Shown here piece after piece: positions 27,020 to 37,239 of a DNA stretch of 64,000 nt (the stretch's first letter is position 1; every line of letters starts with the position of its first letter). Under the pieces are notes generated by a model. It was given only the letters and a program-made list of their open reading frames with translations, ran no database searches and was not told the origin of the DNA. The position numbers were made by a program, and so were the translations under genes. Origin of the DNA: Treponema rectale (GTDB taxonomy: Bacteria; Spirochaetota; Spirochaetia; Treponematales; Treponemataceae); contig NZ_JACHFR010000002.1 of assembly GCF_014202035.1 (NCBI RefSeq), forward strand, positions 62,001-126,000, written 5' to 3'.

Positions 27020-27532
27020 TCAGCCCCACAAATCATTCAAAGACTTTCCGCGGTTTGAAGCAACAGCACGTGCATCCATAAGGCTTGCAACAGCATTAAA
27101 TGTTGCACGAACAACATTTACTGATGTGCTTGAACCAAGCGACTTTGAAATAACATCTGTAATTCCTGCAGCATCCATAACTGCACGAACAGCACCACCT
27201 GCAATAATACCTGTACCAGGACAAGCAGGCTTCAACAATACTGAAGAACTCTTATATTTTCCGACAATTTCATGTGGAAGAGTGCCATTCTTAGAAGAAA
27301 GAGTTATAAGGTTAGACTTAGCCTTATCAATACTCTTTCTAATTGCTTCAGTAACATCATTTGCCTTACCGAATCCGTATCCGATACGTCCTTTTTTGTC
27401 ACCTACTACAGTAAGTGCAGAGAAAGACATCCTGCGTCCACCTTTTACAGTTTTAGCAGTACGATTAAGCTTTACAAGCTTTTCTACGAATTCATCAGCA
27501 GGCTTTCTTTCATTATTCTTCTGGTGTTCCAT
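27020..27532 (-). CDS. rpsE: Ribosomal protein S5
   Basis: 170 residues; VEKLVKLNRTAKTVKGGRRM, SALTVVGDKKGRIGYGFGKA and GTGIIAGGAVRAVMDAAGI are the S5 motifs. S5 helps decoding fidelity and mRNA helicase activity at the 30S entry. Confidence 0.96.
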   Translation of the reverse strand: MEHQKNNERKPADEFVEKLVKLNRTAKTVKGGRRMSFSALTVVGDKKGRIGYGFGKANDVTEAIRKSIDKAKSNLITLSSKNGTLPHEIVGKYKSSSVLLKPACPGTGIIAGGAVRAVMDAAGITDVISKSLGSSTSVNVVRATFNAVASLMDARAVASNRGKSLNDLWG

Positions 27533-27540
27533 AGCCTCTC

Positions 27541-27903
27541 CTAGAATACAATGCCAGCGGCACGTGTAGCGTCAGCAAGGGCCTTAACAACACCATGATA
27601 AAGATAACCGTTGCGGTCAAACACTACAGTTGTAATGTTCTTTTCCTTAAGGCGTGAACCCAAAGCTTCTCCAAGTTTTGCAGCACCGTCAACATTTGCC
27701 TTGAGTGATACAAAATCCTTTTCAAGAGTTGAGATGGAAGCAAGAGTCTTGCCTTCATCATCATTGATTACCTGTACGTAAAGATTGCGTCCGCTCTTGA
27801 ACACAGTCATACGTGGACGTTCAGCAGTTCCGTAAATTGACTTACGAATGTGAATTTTTCTGTGCAGGCGTTTTCTCTGTTTATCATTTAACTTCTTAAA
27901 CAT
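27541..27903 (-). CDS. rplR: Ribosomal protein L18
   Basis: 120 residues; [38 protein letters not shown] and the C-terminal [20 protein letters not shown] match L18, the 5S rRNA binder. Confidence 0.96.
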   Translation of the reverse strand: MFKKLNDKQRKRLHRKIHIRKSIYGTAERPRMTVFKSGRNLYVQVINDDEGKTLASISTLEKDFVSLKANVDGAAKLGEALGSRLKEKNITTVVFDRNGYLYHGVVKALADATRAAGIVF

Positions 27904-27914
27904 ATCAACTCACC

Positions 27915-28457
27915 TTATTTTACACCAGTCTTACCGACTTTGCGTCTGATAACTTCAGTTTCATAACGAACACCCTTTCCCTTATAAGGTTCAGGTTTTC
28001 TAAGCTTACGAATCTGAGCACTGAATTCACCAACTCTCTGCTTATCGATTCCAGTAATTGTAATTTTTCCTGTCTGATCAGCTGTAACTGTAAGGTCATC
28101 TGGAATAATTGCAATAAAATCTGATGAATATCCAAGGTTCATTACAAGTTCTTTACCCTTTACTTCTGCACGATAACCTACACCAGTAATGACCAAAGAC
28201 TTTGTAAATCCCTCTGAAACACCTTTAACCATGTTAAAAACAAGGTTACGGTACAAACCATGAGCTGCACTTGCAGCTTTTGATTCATTAGAAGGAGTAA
28301 CAACTACTTCTGAACCTTTTACTTCAACTTTTACCAAGTCATTAAAATCCTGTTTAAGTTCTCCCTTTGGTCCTTTTACAGTAACCATGTTAGAAGCAAC
28401 TGTAACAGTAACACCTGCAGGTATAGCAACAGGAAGTTTACCAATTTTTGATGCCAT
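27915..28457 (-). CDS. rplF: Ribosomal protein L6
   Basis: 180 residues with two tandem L6 folds and the C-terminal RKPEPYKGKGVRYETEVIRR signature. L6 lies near the factor-binding centre of the 50S subunit. Confidence 0.96.
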   Translation of the reverse strand: MASKIGKLPVAIPAGVTVTVASNMVTVKGPKGELKQDFNDLVKVEVKGSEVVVTPSNESKAASAAHGLYRNLVFNMVKGVSEGFTKSLVITGVGYRAEVKGKELVMNLGYSSDFIAIIPDDLTVTADQTGKITITGIDKQRVGEFSAQIRKLRKPEPYKGKGVRYETEVIRRKVGKTGVK

Positions 28458-28469
28458 TGTTCTCTCCTA

Positions 28470-28871
28470 TTACCATACTGTACAGATCAACTCGCCGCCA
28501 ACAAGCTTTTCAGCTGCTTTCTTGCCAGTTGTAACACCTGTAGAAGTTGAAATAATCAATGTGCCATAACCGTTGTAAACACGTGGCAAATCCTTATAAC
28601 CTGAGTAAACACGGCGACCTGGTGTTGAAATCTTTTTCATACCATGGATAACTGCCTTGTTTGCATCGTCATACTTTAAGAAAATGCGGATAATACTGTG
28701 ACCGTCATCATCCTGAACTTTCTTGAAGTTTTTAATATATCCTTCAGTTTTCAAGATTTTTACGATCTCAAGTTTCATCTTAGAAGTAGGTACGTCTACT
28801 TTTTCGTGACCAACTTTTGCCGCATTCTGAACTTTTGCGAGCATATCTGCTACTGGATCTGAAGCTGCCAT
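28470..28871 (-). CDS. rpsH: Ribosomal protein S8
   Basis: 133 residues; [20 protein letters not shown] and the C-terminal [19 protein letters not shown] ending GGELICTVW are typical of S8. In E. coli this protein represses the spc operon; whether that holds here is unknown. Confidence 0.96.
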   Translation of the reverse strand: MAASDPVADMLAKVQNAAKVGHEKVDVPTSKMKLEIVKILKTEGYIKNFKKVQDDDGHSIIRIFLKYDDANKAVIHGMKKISTPGRRVYSGYKDLPRVYNGYGTLIISTSTGVTTGKKAAEKLVGGELICTVW

Positions 28872-28886
28872 TCTATTCTCCTGTCA

Positions 28887-29072
28887 CTACCAAGATGATT
28901 TTGTGACGCCTGGTAAAAGGCCTTCACTTGCTAATTTGCGGAAGCAGATACGACAAATCTTAAACTTGCGCAAATATCCGTGCGGACGTCCACACACCTG
29001 ACACCTGTTATACTGACGTGTACTATATTTAGGTGTGCGGTTCGCCTTGATAACCATTGATTTCTTAGCCAT
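28887..29072 (-). CDS. rpsZ: Ribosomal protein S14, zinc-binding (type Z)
   Basis: 61 residues with [10 protein letters not shown] and CRICFRKLA, the two CxxC halves of the zinc site, and the terminal GVTKSSW. This is the short zinc form, not the long zinc-free S14; only this copy is in the window. Confidence 0.96.
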   Translation of the reverse strand: MAKKSMVIKANRTPKYSTRQYNRCQVCGRPHGYLRKFKICRICFRKLASEGLLPGVTKSSW

Positions 29073-29083
29073 GAACTTAATCC

Positions 29084-29635
29084 TTACTTTCTAAATGGCA
29101 TGCCAAACTTAGTTAACAAAGCACGAGCTTCATTATCAGTTCTAGCACTTGTTACAATACTGATGTTCATACCAGAAATCTTTACAATTTTATCAAAGTC
29201 GATTTCCGGGAAGATAATCTGTTCTGTAATACCAAGAGAGAAATTTCCGTGTCCGTCAAAACCGGTAGCTTTAATTCCGCGGAAATCCTTTACACGAGGA
29301 AGTGCAACATTGATCAGGCGATCGAGGAATTCATACATAATTGTTCCACGAAGTGTAACCATTGCACCAACTTCCTGGCCTTCACGAAGTTTGAAGTTTG
29401 CAATACTTTTCTTTGCTCTTGTTTTAACAGCCTTCTGACCGGTAATCTGAGTGAGATCTGTAACTGCAGCATCAAGGAGTTTCTTATTCGTGAGAGCTTC
29501 GCCAACACCCATGCTTACAACTACCTTTTTAATAGCTGGAATCTGCATTACAGATGTATAACCAAGTTCCTTAAAGAGCTCAGGGGCGATTGTTTCCTTA
29601 TAGACTTTCTTAAGCCGTGGTACGTAATTTTCCAT
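29084..29635 (-). CDS. rplE: Ribosomal protein L5
   Basis: 183 residues from ATG 29635 ([14 protein letters not shown]), the usual L5 start. The in-frame ATG at 29662 lies inside rpl[19 protein letters not shown] and the [20 protein letters not shown] loop are diagnostic. L5 binds 5S rRNA and contacts the P-site tRNA. The ATG overlaps the rplX stop by one base. Confidence 0.96.
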   Translation of the reverse strand: MENYVPRLKKVYKETIAPELFKELGYTSVMQIPAIKKVVVSMGVGEALTNKKLLDAAVTDLTQITGQKAVKTRAKKSIANFKLREGQEVGAMVTLRGTIMYEFLDRLINVALPRVKDFRGIKATGFDGHGNFSLGITEQIIFPEIDFDKIVKISGMNISIVTSARTDNEARALLTKFGMPFRK

Positions 29636-29955
29636 TACAGTGTTTCTCCACACTTGCGGCAAACGCGAACTTTCTTGTCACCGTCAAGTTTGTATCCAAT
29701 TCTTGTAGGACCGCATTTTTTGCATACGAGAGCTACATTTGAAATATCCAGAGGAGCTTCTACTTCAGCGATTCCGCCTGCATCCTGCTGGGATCTTCTC
29801 TTTATTGCCTTCTTAACGATATTAGCACCGCTAACAACAACACGTACTTTGTTATTCTTTTCGAAAACACGTACAACAGTTCCGCGCTTACCTTTATCTT
29901 TTCCAGCAATGATTTCTACGTTGTCGTCTCTACGGATCTTTACTTTCTGATTCAT
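29635..29955 (-). CDS. rplX: Ribosomal protein L24
   Basis: 106 residues. The KOW motif region [19 protein letters not shown] and the C-terminal [12 protein letters not shown]...[11 protein letters not shown] (two CxxC, zinc-type) identify L24. The start ATG 29955 is favoured over GTG 29961 because AAGGAGT ends 7 nt before it. Confidence 0.95.
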   Translation of the reverse strand: MNQKVKIRRDDNVEIIAGKDKGKRGTVVRVFEKNNKVRVVVSGANIVKKAIKRRSQQDAGGIAEVEAPLDISNVALVCKKCGPTRIGYKLDGDKKVRVCRKCGETL

Positions 29956-29967
29956 AATCACGACTCC

Positions 29968-30336
29968 TTACAGTACTTCCGGAGCGAGTGAAACGATTTT
30001 CATAAAATCCTTATCACGAAGCTCACGTGCTACAGGTCCAAAAATACGTTTTCCTTTTGGATTATGATCTGCATCAATGAGAACGCAAGCGTTATCATCA
30101 AAACGGATATATGTTCCATCTGGACGGCGGTATTCTTTTGCTACACGAACGATTACTGCCTTCTGTACTGTACCTTCTTTAATTGTAGATGTAGGAATTG
30201 CTTCCTTAACAGCTACCACAACAATGTCACCAATACCTGCATAGCGGCGGTGTGATCCACCTAAAACCTTAATGCACTGAACCAATTTAGCTCCGGAGTT
30301 ATCGGCAACAACCAAATTTGACTGCATCTGAAGCAT
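29968..30336 (-). CDS. rplN: Ribosomal protein L14
   Basis: 122 residues; [20 protein letters not shown] and [23 protein letters not shown] are the L14 signatures. GGAGT precedes the ATG by about 6 nt. Confidence 0.97.
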   Translation of the reverse strand: MLQMQSNLVVADNSGAKLVQCIKVLGGSHRRYAGIGDIVVVAVKEAIPTSTIKEGTVQKAVIVRVAKEYRRPDGTYIRFDDNACVLIDADHNPKGKRIFGPVARELRDKDFMKIVSLAPEVL

Positions 30337-30350
30337 CGTCTTACTCCTGC

Positions 30351-30623
30351 TTATTTAGCCTTCTCGATGATAGCATCGAGACGCCAACACTTATCTTTGC
30401 TAATCGGACTGCATTCTACGATACGAACTGTGTCACCAATGTGAGCTTCGTTCTGTTCATCGTGAGCCTTGCATTTCTTGGTCCGTGTTACGTATTTCTT
30501 ATAAAGGCGGTCCATTTTCTTTGAATCAATAGAAACAACAATGGTTTTATCCATTTTGTCACTTGTTACGATTCCAACAAATGAACGTTTTGCAGCCTTA
30601 TTCTGAACATTCTGTTCTGCCAC
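30351..30623 (-). CDS. rpsQ: Ribosomal protein S17
   Basis: 90 residues; [20 protein letters not shown] and [20 protein letters not shown] identify S17, an early 16S-binding protein. Confidence 0.96.
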   Translation of the reverse strand: MAEQNVQNKAAKRSFVGIVTSDKMDKTIVVSIDSKKMDRLYKKYVTRTKKCKAHDEQNEAHIGDTVRIVECSPISKDKCWRLDAIIEKAK

Positions 30624-30634
30624 GGGTCAGCTCC

Positions 30635-30871
30635 TTACTTTGCAGCTACAGCTTCAGCAGCAGCTGCTCTGAACTTAGCCAGATCCTGCTGATGAATAAG
30701 TGTATTCAAGCGTGCGATTTCGCGGCGCAAGGTACGCTTCTGCATTGGATTATCTACATGGCCTACAACTGCCTGAAAGCGAAGATCCATGTACTGTTTT
30801 TTTACGTCATTGCGCTTTGCAACGAGTTCGTCATAAGAAAGATCTTTATCTTTTTTCTTTGAATCAGCCAT
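30635..30871 (-). CDS. rpmC: Ribosomal protein L29
   Basis: 78 residues; LSYDELVAKRNDVKKQYMDL, RFQAVVGHVDNPMQ, then IARLNTLI is the L29 helical hairpin at the tunnel exit. It has short extra N- (KKKDKD) and C-terminal (Ala-rich) tails relative to the minimal 63-residue form. Confidence 0.95.
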   Translation of the reverse strand: MADSKKKDKDLSYDELVAKRNDVKKQYMDLRFQAVVGHVDNPMQKRTLRREIARLNTLIHQQDLAKFRAAAAEAVAAK

Positions 30872-30881
30872 TTCTTACTCC

Positions 30882-31298
30882 TTACTCAACTGTTGGGCGG
30901 AATGCCACTTTTGTCTTAATTGGAAGTTTGCTTGCTGCAAGGTGCATAGCCTTTTCAGCCTTATCCTTTGCAACTCCGCCTACTTCAAACAAAATCATAC
31001 CAGGTTTGATTACTGCAGCCCAGAATTCTGGAGCTCCCTTTCCCTTACCCATACGTGTATCAGCCGGCTTTTTTGAAACTGGCTTATCTGGGAAGATACG
31101 GGTCCAAACCTGACCTTCACGGTTAATGCAACGGTTGATAGCAACACGAGCTGCTTCAATATGCTTTGCACTAAGCCATACCGGTTCCATAGCAACAAGT
31201 GCTACTTCACCAAAATCTACATGATTATCACGTGTAGCATTTCCAGTTGGTCTGCCACGCTGCACCTTACGGTGAGCAACTCTTTTAGGACTAAGCAT
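30882..31298 (-). CDS. rplP: Ribosomal protein L16
   Basis: 138 residues; [40 protein letters not shown] and [19 protein letters not shown] are L16 motifs. L16 shapes the A-site tRNA pocket. Overlaps the rpsC stop by 8 bp. Confidence 0.96.
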   Translation of the reverse strand: MLSPKRVAHRKVQRGRPTGNATRDNHVDFGEVALVAMEPVWLSAKHIEAARVAINRCINREGQVWTRIFPDKPVSKKPADTRMGKGKGAPEFWAAVIKPGMILFEVGGVAKDKAEKAMHLAASKLPIKTKVAFRPTVE

Positions 31299-32040
31299 TT
31301 TCTACTTTTCCTCCCTCAGACTTTGGAGCACGTGCTTTACGTTCACCTGATGAACGATCGCGGCGATTCTTCTTAACGATATCACCAGCATCTTCATTCT
31401 GTTCATGACCGTAATTCATTCCATTGTAAACCCATACTTTGATACCGATTTTTCCGTATGTAGTAAGAGCTTCGTAGAAACCGTAATCAATGTCTGCACG
31501 AAGAGTATGAAGAGGAACACGTCCTTCCTTGTGCTCTTCAGAACGAGTCATATCAGCACCAGCAAGACGGCCAGAGATACGGATCTTAATACCCTGTGCT
31601 CCACCCTTCATTGCATTTGCAGCAGACTGTTTAAGAGCCTTACGGAATGAACCGCGTCCTGCAAGCTGACGTCCAACATTCTGAGCGATAAGAGAAGCGT
31701 TGATTTCAGCACGTTTAACTTCTTTAATCTTAATCTGTACTTTCTTAGTCAACTGCTTCTGGATATCAGTGCTAATCTTTTCGATAGTAGCACCTTTAAC
31801 ACCAATGATCACTCCAGGGCGTGCTGTATGAATAACAATAGTCACACGCTGTGGATGACGTACAATTTCAATTTCAGCAATGTCTGCGTTCTTACATTCA
31901 GGAAGGCTGTTAACAAGCTTACGAATCTTGATATCTTCCAAGAAAAGGTCTGCATATTCACGAGAATCTGCATACCAACGAGACTGCCAGGTCTTGTTTA
32001 CGCCAAGACGTAAACCAATCGGATTAACTTTCTGACCCAC
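31291..32040 (-). CDS. rpsC: Ribosomal protein S3
   Basis: 249 residues starting at GTG 32040, which gives the family N-terminus (M)[20 protein letters not shown] lies 6 nt upstream. The upstream in-frame ATG at 32064 lies inside rplV. A KH domain ([16 protein letters not shown]) and the C-terminal S3 domain ([19 protein letters not shown]) are visible. The tail of about 25 basic residues is spirochaete-like. Confidence 0.96.
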   Translation of the reverse strand: MGQKVNPIGLRLGVNKTWQSRWYADSREYADLFLEDIKIRKLVNSLPECKNADIAEIEIVRHPQRVTIVIHTARPGVIIGVKGATIEKISTDIQKQLTKKVQIKIKEVKRAEINASLIAQNVGRQLAGRGSFRKALKQSAANAMKGGAQGIKIRISGRLAGADMTRSEEHKEGRVPLHTLRADIDYGFYEALTTYGKIGIKVWVYNGMNYGHEQNEDAGDIVKKNRRDRSSGERKARAPKSEGGKVENA

Positions 32041-32041
32041 T

Positions 32042-32398
32042 TTACTTTCCTGCCTTTTCGTCAACTACAACAGTGATATGGCACATACGTTTCAAGAGCT
32101 GATCAGCACGTCCACGAGCACGGAACCATACTCTCTTCAGTCTTGGACCTTCGTCAATACGAATTTCCTTAACATAAAGCATATCTTCATCGAGTTGTTT
32201 ATTAGAATTGAGTGCATTTGCAACAGCTGACTTTAATGTACCGCTGATAAGCTCTGCACCTTTCTGAGGCATAACATCAAGTATTGCCAAAGCTTCTGAA
32301 CAAGACTTTCTCTTAATAACATTAGCTACAGGGCGAACCTTTGTAGGTGATGCAATAAGGAATTTTGTTACGGCTCTATAACCTTTATTTTCTGCCAT
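32042..32398 (-). CDS. rplV: Ribosomal protein L22
   Basis: 118 residues; [20 protein letters not shown] and the extended loop [19 protein letters not shown] identify L22, whose loop lines the exit tunnel. The stop lies 1 nt before the rpsC GTG. Confidence 0.96.
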   Translation of the reverse strand: MAENKGYRAVTKFLIASPTKVRPVANVIKRKSCSEALAILDVMPQKGAELISGTLKSAVANALNSNKQLDEDMLYVKEIRIDEGPRLKRVWFRARGRADQLLKRMCHITVVVDEKAGK

Positions 32399-32409
32399 TT
32401 CTACACTCC

Positions 32410-32691
32410 TTATTTACCTGCAGCTTTGTCACCGCCGTGGCCCTTGAAAGTACGAGTACCAGCAAACTCACCAAGTTTATGACCTACTAAGTTTTCTGTT
32501 ACGTAAACAGGAATCCAAGACTTTCCATTATGTACTGAAATAGTATTTCCAACCATTTCAGGAATAATTGTAGAGCAGCGTGAGTAAGTTTTAATCATTT
32601 TCTTATCAGCAGCTGCTGCTTTGTTCATTTCTGAAACCTTTTTATAAAGTGATTTATCTACAAAAGGTCCCTTTTTAACTGATCTTGACAC
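32410..32691 (-). CDS. rpsS: Ribosomal protein S19
   Basis: 93 residues; [34 protein letters not shown] and [17 protein letters not shown] are S19 signatures (30S head). Confidence 0.97.
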   Translation of the reverse strand: MSRSVKKGPFVDKSLYKKVSEMNKAAAADKKMIKTYSRCSTIIPEMVGNTISVHNGKSWIPVYVTENLVGHKLGEFAGTRTFKGHGGDKAAGK

Positions 32692-32705
32692 TTTTAACTC
32701 CTAGC

Positions 32706-33530
32706 CTACTTCTTGCGGCGACTAATGATAAAGCGATCAGAGGTCTTTCTCTTATTACGAGTTTTGTAACCTCTACAAGGCTGTCCCCAAGGAGTAACAG
32801 GCTGATGTCCTTTACCAGCACCTTCACCACCACCAAGTGGATGATCTACTGGGTTCATAGCCATACCACGTACAGTCGGACGGATACCGCGCCATCTGTT
32901 GCGACCAGCTTTACCAAGCTTTGTATTCATGCGTTCTTCGTTTCCAACAATACCGATTGTTGCATAACACTTACCATGAACACGACGAAGTTCTCCAGAA
33001 GGAAGTTTGATTGTTACATAATCACCTTCTTTTGCAGCAACCAAAGCTCCTGCACCTGCAGAACGAACAAGCTGACCACCACGACCGAGTGTAAGCTCAA
33101 TGTTGTGAACTGTGAAACCTACTGGAATAGCTTCCAATGGAAGAGCATTTCCAACTGTTGGTGTAGCAGTTTCACCAGACATAATCTTCTGTCCTACAGT
33201 CAATCCTTTTGGTGCGATTACATAGCGTTTCTCGCCGTCAGCATAGAATACCAATGCAATGTCTGCACTTCTGAATGGATCATATTCAATAGTCTTAACT
33301 GTTCCAGGAATACCGTGCTTATCGCGTCTAAAGTCGATTTCACGATACTTTCTTTTATGACCGCCACCCTGGTGACGTACAGAAATACGACCACCCTGTC
33401 CACGACCAGCCTTTGATTTGCGGCCAGAAGTTAAGCTTTTCTCGGGTTTATCGGCTGTCAATTCATCACGTACTAAGTCAACACGACCACGTGTACCTTT
33501 TGTATAAGGTTTGTATATTTTAAGAGCCAT
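32706..33530 (-). CDS. rplB: Ribosomal protein L2
   Basis: 274 residues from ATG 33530 ([19 protein letters not shown]), with GGGGAA just upstream. [20 protein letters not shown], and [20 protein letters not shown] carrying the His near the peptidyl-transferase centre, identify L2. An in-frame ATG at 33548 gives a six-residue non-family extension. Confidence 0.97.
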   Translation of the reverse strand: MALKIYKPYTKGTRGRVDLVRDELTADKPEKSLTSGRKSKAGRGQGGRISVRHQGGGHKRKYREIDFRRDKHGIPGTVKTIEYDPFRSADIALVFYADGEKRYVIAPKGLTVGQKIMSGETATPTVGNALPLEAIPVGFTVHNIELTLGRGGQLVRSAGAGALVAAKEGDYVTIKLPSGELRRVHGKCYATIGIVGNEERMNTKLGKAGRNRWRGIRPTVRGMAMNPVDHPLGGGEGAGKGHQPVTPWGQPCRGYKTRNKRKTSDRFIISRRKK

Positions 33531-33559
33531 ATGGTTCCCCTTACTCATTACTTAAAGGC

Positions 33560-33844
33560 TCAGACGCCTTCAAATACCTTAATTTTTTCTCCAGCTTCAA
33601 GCTTTACGATTGCTTTCTTGTAGCTGGCAGTTCTTCCCGGTCTTCCGCGAAGTCTTCTAATCTTTCCAAGTACATTAACAACTGTACAATCAGCAACTTT
33701 TACGTTGAAAAGTCTACGAACAGCTTCTTTTACATCTGTTTTAGTAGCATCTGATTTTACAATGAACGTATATTTATTCTGTTCACGAAGAGCAGTTGCT
33801 TTTTCTGAAAGTACAGGCTCAATAAGAACATCTTCGTAATTCAT
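33560..33844 (-). CDS. rplW: Ribosomal protein L23
   Basis: 94 residues; LIEPVLSEKATALREQNKYT, AVRRLFNVKVADCTVVNV and GRPGRTASYKKAIVKL are L23 motifs. L23 is the chaperone- and SRP-docking protein at the tunnel exit. Shares one base with the rplD stop. Confidence 0.96.
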   Translation of the reverse strand: MNYEDVLIEPVLSEKATALREQNKYTFIVKSDATKTDVKEAVRRLFNVKVADCTVVNVLGKIRRLRGRPGRTASYKKAIVKLEAGEKIKVFEGV

Positions 33845-34482
33845 TATTCAGCCTCCTTTGAGTCAGCATAGAAATCAGAAAGATTCTTAGCTGCACCTTC
33901 AAGCATGATAACCTTTCTTCCGTAGTAAAGGTCATGAGCACGAAGACGGTTATAAGAAAGGAAGTAAACATTAGGAAGATTCTTTCCTGCCTGTCTAATG
34001 AGCTTATCATCATCCTTAAGAAGGATTACAGTGCGCTCACCCTTAGTAAAGTTATTAAGAATCTTTACAAGGTCCTTTGTCTTTCCGCTTTCAATTGTGA
34101 AGTCTTCAACAACTGTAAGTCTGTCGCTCTGAGCCTGAAGACTCAAGATAGACTTCATTGCAAGACGTTTTTCTTTCTTTGGAATTGAATAGCTGTAATC
34201 ACGTGGTTTAGGTCCAAAAATTGTACCGCCGCCAACAGTGATTGGTGACTTTTTATCACCACGACGTGCATTACCAGTTCCCTTCTGTTTGTAAGGTTTA
34301 GCATTGCTGCCATGAACTTCTGCACGTGTTTTTGTACAAGCTGTTCCAACACGTTTATTTGCTAATTCGTTAGTGATGGCATAATAGATAACATCTTCGT
34401 TGACTGGGAGTCCGAAAATTTTATCATCAAGATTAATTGTCCTGAGTTCTTTACCATCGATTGAATAGACTTTCTTTTCCAT
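33844..34482 (-). CDS. rplD: Ribosomal protein L4
   Basis: 212 residues; the extended loop [20 protein letters not shown] with [20 protein letters not shown] and the Rossmann-like C-terminal part are typical. In E. coli L4 autoregulates the S10 operon through a leader; the structured sequences upstream here could serve a similar role (inference). Confidence 0.96.
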   Translation of the reverse strand: MEKKVYSIDGKELRTINLDDKIFGLPVNEDVIYYAITNELANKRVGTACTKTRAEVHGSNAKPYKQKGTGNARRGDKKSPITVGGGTIFGPKPRDYSYSIPKKEKRLAMKSILSLQAQSDRLTVVEDFTIESGKTKDLVKILNNFTKGERTVILLKDDDKLIRQAGKNLPNVYFLSYNRLRAHDLYYGRKVIMLEGAAKNLSDFYADSKEAE

Positions 34483-34496
34483 ACTATTCCTCGACC

Positions 34497-35117
34497 TTAT
34501 TTCTTAACAGCAGCCTTAACGATAAGTGTTGCATCTTTAACCCCAGGAACTGCACCACGAACCATCAAAACTTTCAACTCAGGGTCAACTTTGATAACCT
34601 TGAGATTCTGTACTGTAACACGATCATTACCCATGCGGCCTGCCATTTTAACGTTCTTAAGGCAGTGTCCTGGAGTTGTTGAGTTACCTGTACCACCGGC
34701 CTCTCTATGGAACTTAGAACCGTGAGTAGCACGTCCACCATGGAAGCCCCATCTCTTCATAACACCCTGGAAACCCTTACCCTTAGAGGTAGCGGTTACA
34801 TCGATGAAACGAATTGAATTGAATAATTCCACACCAATCTGGTCGCCAACTGCAACTTCGCCTTCAAAATCGCGAAATTCTTTAAGATGACGTTTTGGTG
34901 TCACATTTTCAGGAAACTGCTTTGCATAAGGCTTTGATACTTTTGATGCTTTCAAATCATCAAGACCAAGTACCACTGCGTTATAACCGCATTTTTCCTC
35001 TGTCTTTGTAGCAACAACTGTGTTTGGCTCAACGCGGATCACGGTTACTGGTGTCAGATTTCCGTTTTCGTCGAATACCTGTGTCATTCCTACTTTTTTT
35101 GCTATCAGACCTTTCAT
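34497..35117 (-). CDS. rplC: Ribosomal protein L3
   Basis: 206 residues; GLIAKKVGMTQVFDENGNLT, SKGKGFQGVMKRWGFHGGRA and GHCLKNVKMAGRMGNDRVTV are L3 signatures. AGGAGA lies 6 nt before the ATG. It is separated from rpsJ by an unusually long 119-bp gap holding a hairpin. Confidence 0.96.
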   Translation of the reverse strand: MKGLIAKKVGMTQVFDENGNLTPVTVIRVEPNTVVATKTEEKCGYNAVVLGLDDLKASKVSKPYAKQFPENVTPKRHLKEFRDFEGEVAVGDQIGVELFNSIRFIDVTATSKGKGFQGVMKRWGFHGGRATHGSKFHREAGGTGNSTTPGHCLKNVKMAGRMGNDRVTVQNLKVIKVDPELKVLMVRGAVPGVKDATLIVKAAVKK

Positions 35118-35236
35118 CTGAAATCTCCTATTTGGAAGTAAGGTTTAATCTTCTTCCCATCGGTCGCCATTCCCGATCCAGGGAACCGTCCCGTTTATTT
35201 TACAGTAATCTGAAACCCAGAGTAAAAACTCTACAA
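35118..35236 (-). other. Structured spacer between rpsJ and rplC
   Basis: 119 bp without a gene inside an otherwise tightly packed operon. On the minus strand CGGT-TCCC-tggatc-GGGA-atggcg-ACCG forms a bulged hairpin (about 35163-35192). No T run follows; the rplC ribosome site lies further downstream. Confidence 0.5.
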
Positions 35237-35548
35237 TTACTGTTTAATTTCTACGTCAACACCTGCAGGAAGCTCAAGCTTCATAAGTGAATCCATAACT
35301 TCTGAGCTTGGTTCAAAAATATCAATAAGGCGTTTGTGAGTTCTCATTTCAAACTGTTCACGTGACTTCTTGTTAACGAATGGTGAACGAAGAACTGTTA
35401 CTTTATTAATTCTTGTTGGAAGCGGAACTGGTCCTGAAACCTTTGCTCCAGCCTTCTGAACCTGCTGTACAATGTCTTTTGCAGACTGATCGATAAGAGC
35501 TACGTCAAAAGCACGAAGTCTTACACGAATCTTGCCGTTTGCCATCAT
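35237..35548 (-). CDS. rpsJ: Ribosomal protein S10
   Basis: 103 residues; [40 protein letters not shown] and [17 protein letters not shown] identify S10, also NusE of the antitermination complex. AGGAGT precedes two adjacent ATGs (35548, 35545); either may be used. Confidence 0.96.
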   Translation of the reverse strand: MMANGKIRVRLRAFDVALIDQSAKDIVQQVQKAGAKVSGPVPLPTRINKVTVLRSPFVNKKSREQFEMRTHKRLIDIFEPSSEVMDSLMKLELPAGVDVEIKQ

Positions 35549-35558
35549 TTACTCCTAA

Positions 35559-35601
35559 GAATGAAGACCCGCCCGAGTAATCCCGAGCGAAATCTTCATT
35601 C
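35559..35601 (-). other. Hairpin between tuf and rpsJ
   Basis: GAATGAAGA (35559-35567) pairs with TCTTCATTC (35593-35601) as a 9-bp stem; the loop contains a CCCGAG direct repeat. It lies between the tuf stop and the rpsJ ribosome site, where partial termination or processing could set the ratio of tuf to S10 mRNA. There is no T run. Confidence 0.5.
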
Positions 35602-35610
35602 AATCAATAA

Positions 35611-36801
35611 CTATTCGATAATCTTTGTAACCTGTCCGGAAGCGATTGTACGACCACCTTCACGGATAGCAAGCTTAAGACCTTCGTCCATAGCGATTGG
35701 GTGAATAAGTTCACCAACAATCTTTGTATTGTCACCTGGTTTTACCATGTCTACACCAGCTTCAAGATTTACAGTACCTGTAATATCTGTTGTGCGGAAG
35801 TAGAACTGTGGGCGGTAACCAGTAAAGAATGGGCTGTGACGTCCACCTTCTTTTTCTGTAAGAACGTAGATCTGAGCCTCGAACTTTGTATGTGGAGTGA
35901 TTGATTTTGGTGCAGCAAGAACCATACCGCGAAGTACGTTTTTCTTTTCAATACCGCGGAGAAGGATACCAGCGTTATCACCAGCCATACCTTCGTTAAG
36001 TGTCTTGTTGAACATTTCGATACCAGTACATGTAGATGACTGTGTTTCGCGAATACCAACAAGTTCAACCGGGTCATTTACATGGATTACACCACGTTCG
36101 ATACGACCAGTAACTACTGTACCACGTCCAGTAATAGTGAAGATGTCTTCAATTGGCATAAGGAATGGTTTCTGATCATCACGAACTGGATCATCAAACC
36201 ATGTATCCATAGCTGTAAGAAGTTCTTCGATACATTTTGTATTTTCTGGATTGTCAGATTCGTTAAGAGCTTTGAATGCTGAACCTGGGATGATTGGTGT
36301 ATCAGCAGAGAATCCGTATGACTGAATTGTGTCACGAACTTCTTCTGTTACGAGCATAAGCATTTCTTCATCACCATCAAGCTGGTCAACTTTGTTAAGG
36401 AATACGATAATCTTTGGTACACCTACCTGACGAGCAAGAAGAAGGTGTTCTTTTGTCTGAGCCATAACACCGTCAGAAGCTGCGATTACGAGGATAGCAC
36501 CATCCATCTGAGCAGCACCAGTAATCATGTTCTTGATGTAGTCAGCGTGTCCCGGGCAGTCAATGTGTGCGTAGTGGCGCTTGTCTGACTGATACTCAAG
36601 GTGACGAGAGTTAATTGTAATACCACGAGCTTTTTCCTCTGGAGCATTATCAATTTCATCGTACTTCAAAAGCTTATCACCATACTTTTTAGCACAGTAT
36701 GCAGTGATAGCAGCTGAAAGTGTAGTCTTACCATGGTCTACGTGACCGATAGTACCAACGTTCATGTGAGGTTTAGTTCTGTTGAACTCTTCCTTTGCCA
36801 T
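35611..36801 (-). CDS. tuf: Elongation factor Tu
   Basis: 396 residues. G-domain motifs are [30 protein letters not shown] (NKxD) and GSAFKAL; the barrel domains include [14 protein letters not shown] and the C-terminal [15 protein letters not shown]. It delivers aminoacyl-tRNA to the ribosome. GGAGAA ends a few bases before the ATG. It heads the ribosomal super-operon behind a long leader and a strong upstream promoter. Codon use is notably optimised. Confidence 0.98.
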   Translation of the reverse strand: MAKEEFNRTKPHMNVGTIGHVDHGKTTLSAAITAYCAKKYGDKLLKYDEIDNAPEEKARGITINSRHLEYQSDKRHYAHIDCPGHADYIKNMITGAAQMDGAILVIAASDGVMAQTKEHLLLARQVGVPKIIVFLNKVDQLDGDEEMLMLVTEEVRDTIQSYGFSADTPIIPGSAFKALNESDNPENTKCIEELLTAMDTWFDDPVRDDQKPFLMPIEDIFTITGRGTVVTGRIERGVIHVNDPVELVGIRETQSSTCTGIEMFNKTLNEGMAGDNAGILLRGIEKKNVLRGMVLAAPKSITPHTKFEAQIYVLTEKEGGRHSPFFTGYRPQFYFRTTDITGTVNLEAGVDMVKPGDNTKIVGELIHPIAMDEGLKLAIREGGRTIASGQVTKIIE

Positions 36802-37233
36802 GATGTTCTCCTTGTCCTGTCTTTTTTACAGGATAAAAATTATTTTTATGTGTTGCACTTTAAGCCAGAAAATGCCATTCCTAAAAGGCTAATGACACTT
36901 TCGCATACACACTTTTCACATGTTTGTTGAGATGATAGTGATTTATTTATCAATCTCTGTTTCATCTATTCGAAGCAGCCGTTGATTACCACCAGCATCA
37001 CACGATCAAGTGATTGGTATGGACTTTCAACATTAGATTTACTGGCGTAAACCGATAATCAGAACCACCAAACACTCTTTTTTTAGAAAACCGTCAACGA
37101 CGCTTTTCAAGCATTCAGGGTAAGGAAACCTGAAGGTCTTTCGACCAGCTTTACGACTCCCCTCAGACATTAACTGTCCGTCCGATATACAAAGAACCCT
37201 GCAATCTATTGCACGCCCAACTAGGGCATTAGT
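36802..37233 (-). ncRNA. Long structured tuf leader, or separate structured RNA
   Basis: No coding frame is credible on either strand here. Reading minus from the predicted start near 37233, consecutive perfect hairpins occupy 37215-37227 (GCCC/GGGC), 37200-37213 (TGCAAT/ATTGCA), 37165-37179, 37135-37146 (GGTC-GAAA-GACC), 37114-37134 (TTCAGG/CCTGAA), 37102-37112, 37092-37102, 37038-37051 (TTTAC/GTAAA) and 36991-37018 (ACCA-ATCAC/GTGAT-TGGT). A small CCTGT/ACAGG hairpin (36815-36831) lies just before the tuf ribosome site. I tested RNase P, tmRNA and SRP RNA signatures by eye without a match. It could regulate tuf-S10 expression or be an independent RNA. Confidence 0.5.
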
Positions 37234-37239
37234 TCGCTA

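Noticed and set aside
29249-29950. 233-codon frame antisense to rplE/rplX
   Set aside because: Shadow of two certain ribosomal genes; composition is implausible for a protein.
32685-33416. 243-codon frame antisense to rplB
   Set aside because: It mirrors a highly conserved ribosomal gene, is Cys/Thr/Ser-rich with no ribosome site, and is a codon-bias shadow.
36950-37233. RNase P RNA, tmRNA or SRP RNA in the tuf upstream region
   Set aside because: No GGAAAGTCC/AGAACCC (RNase P), no tag frame or tRNA-like ends (tmRNA), and no SRP GGAAGCAGC loop. GAAAGTCC occurs once by chance without the surrounding RNase P core.
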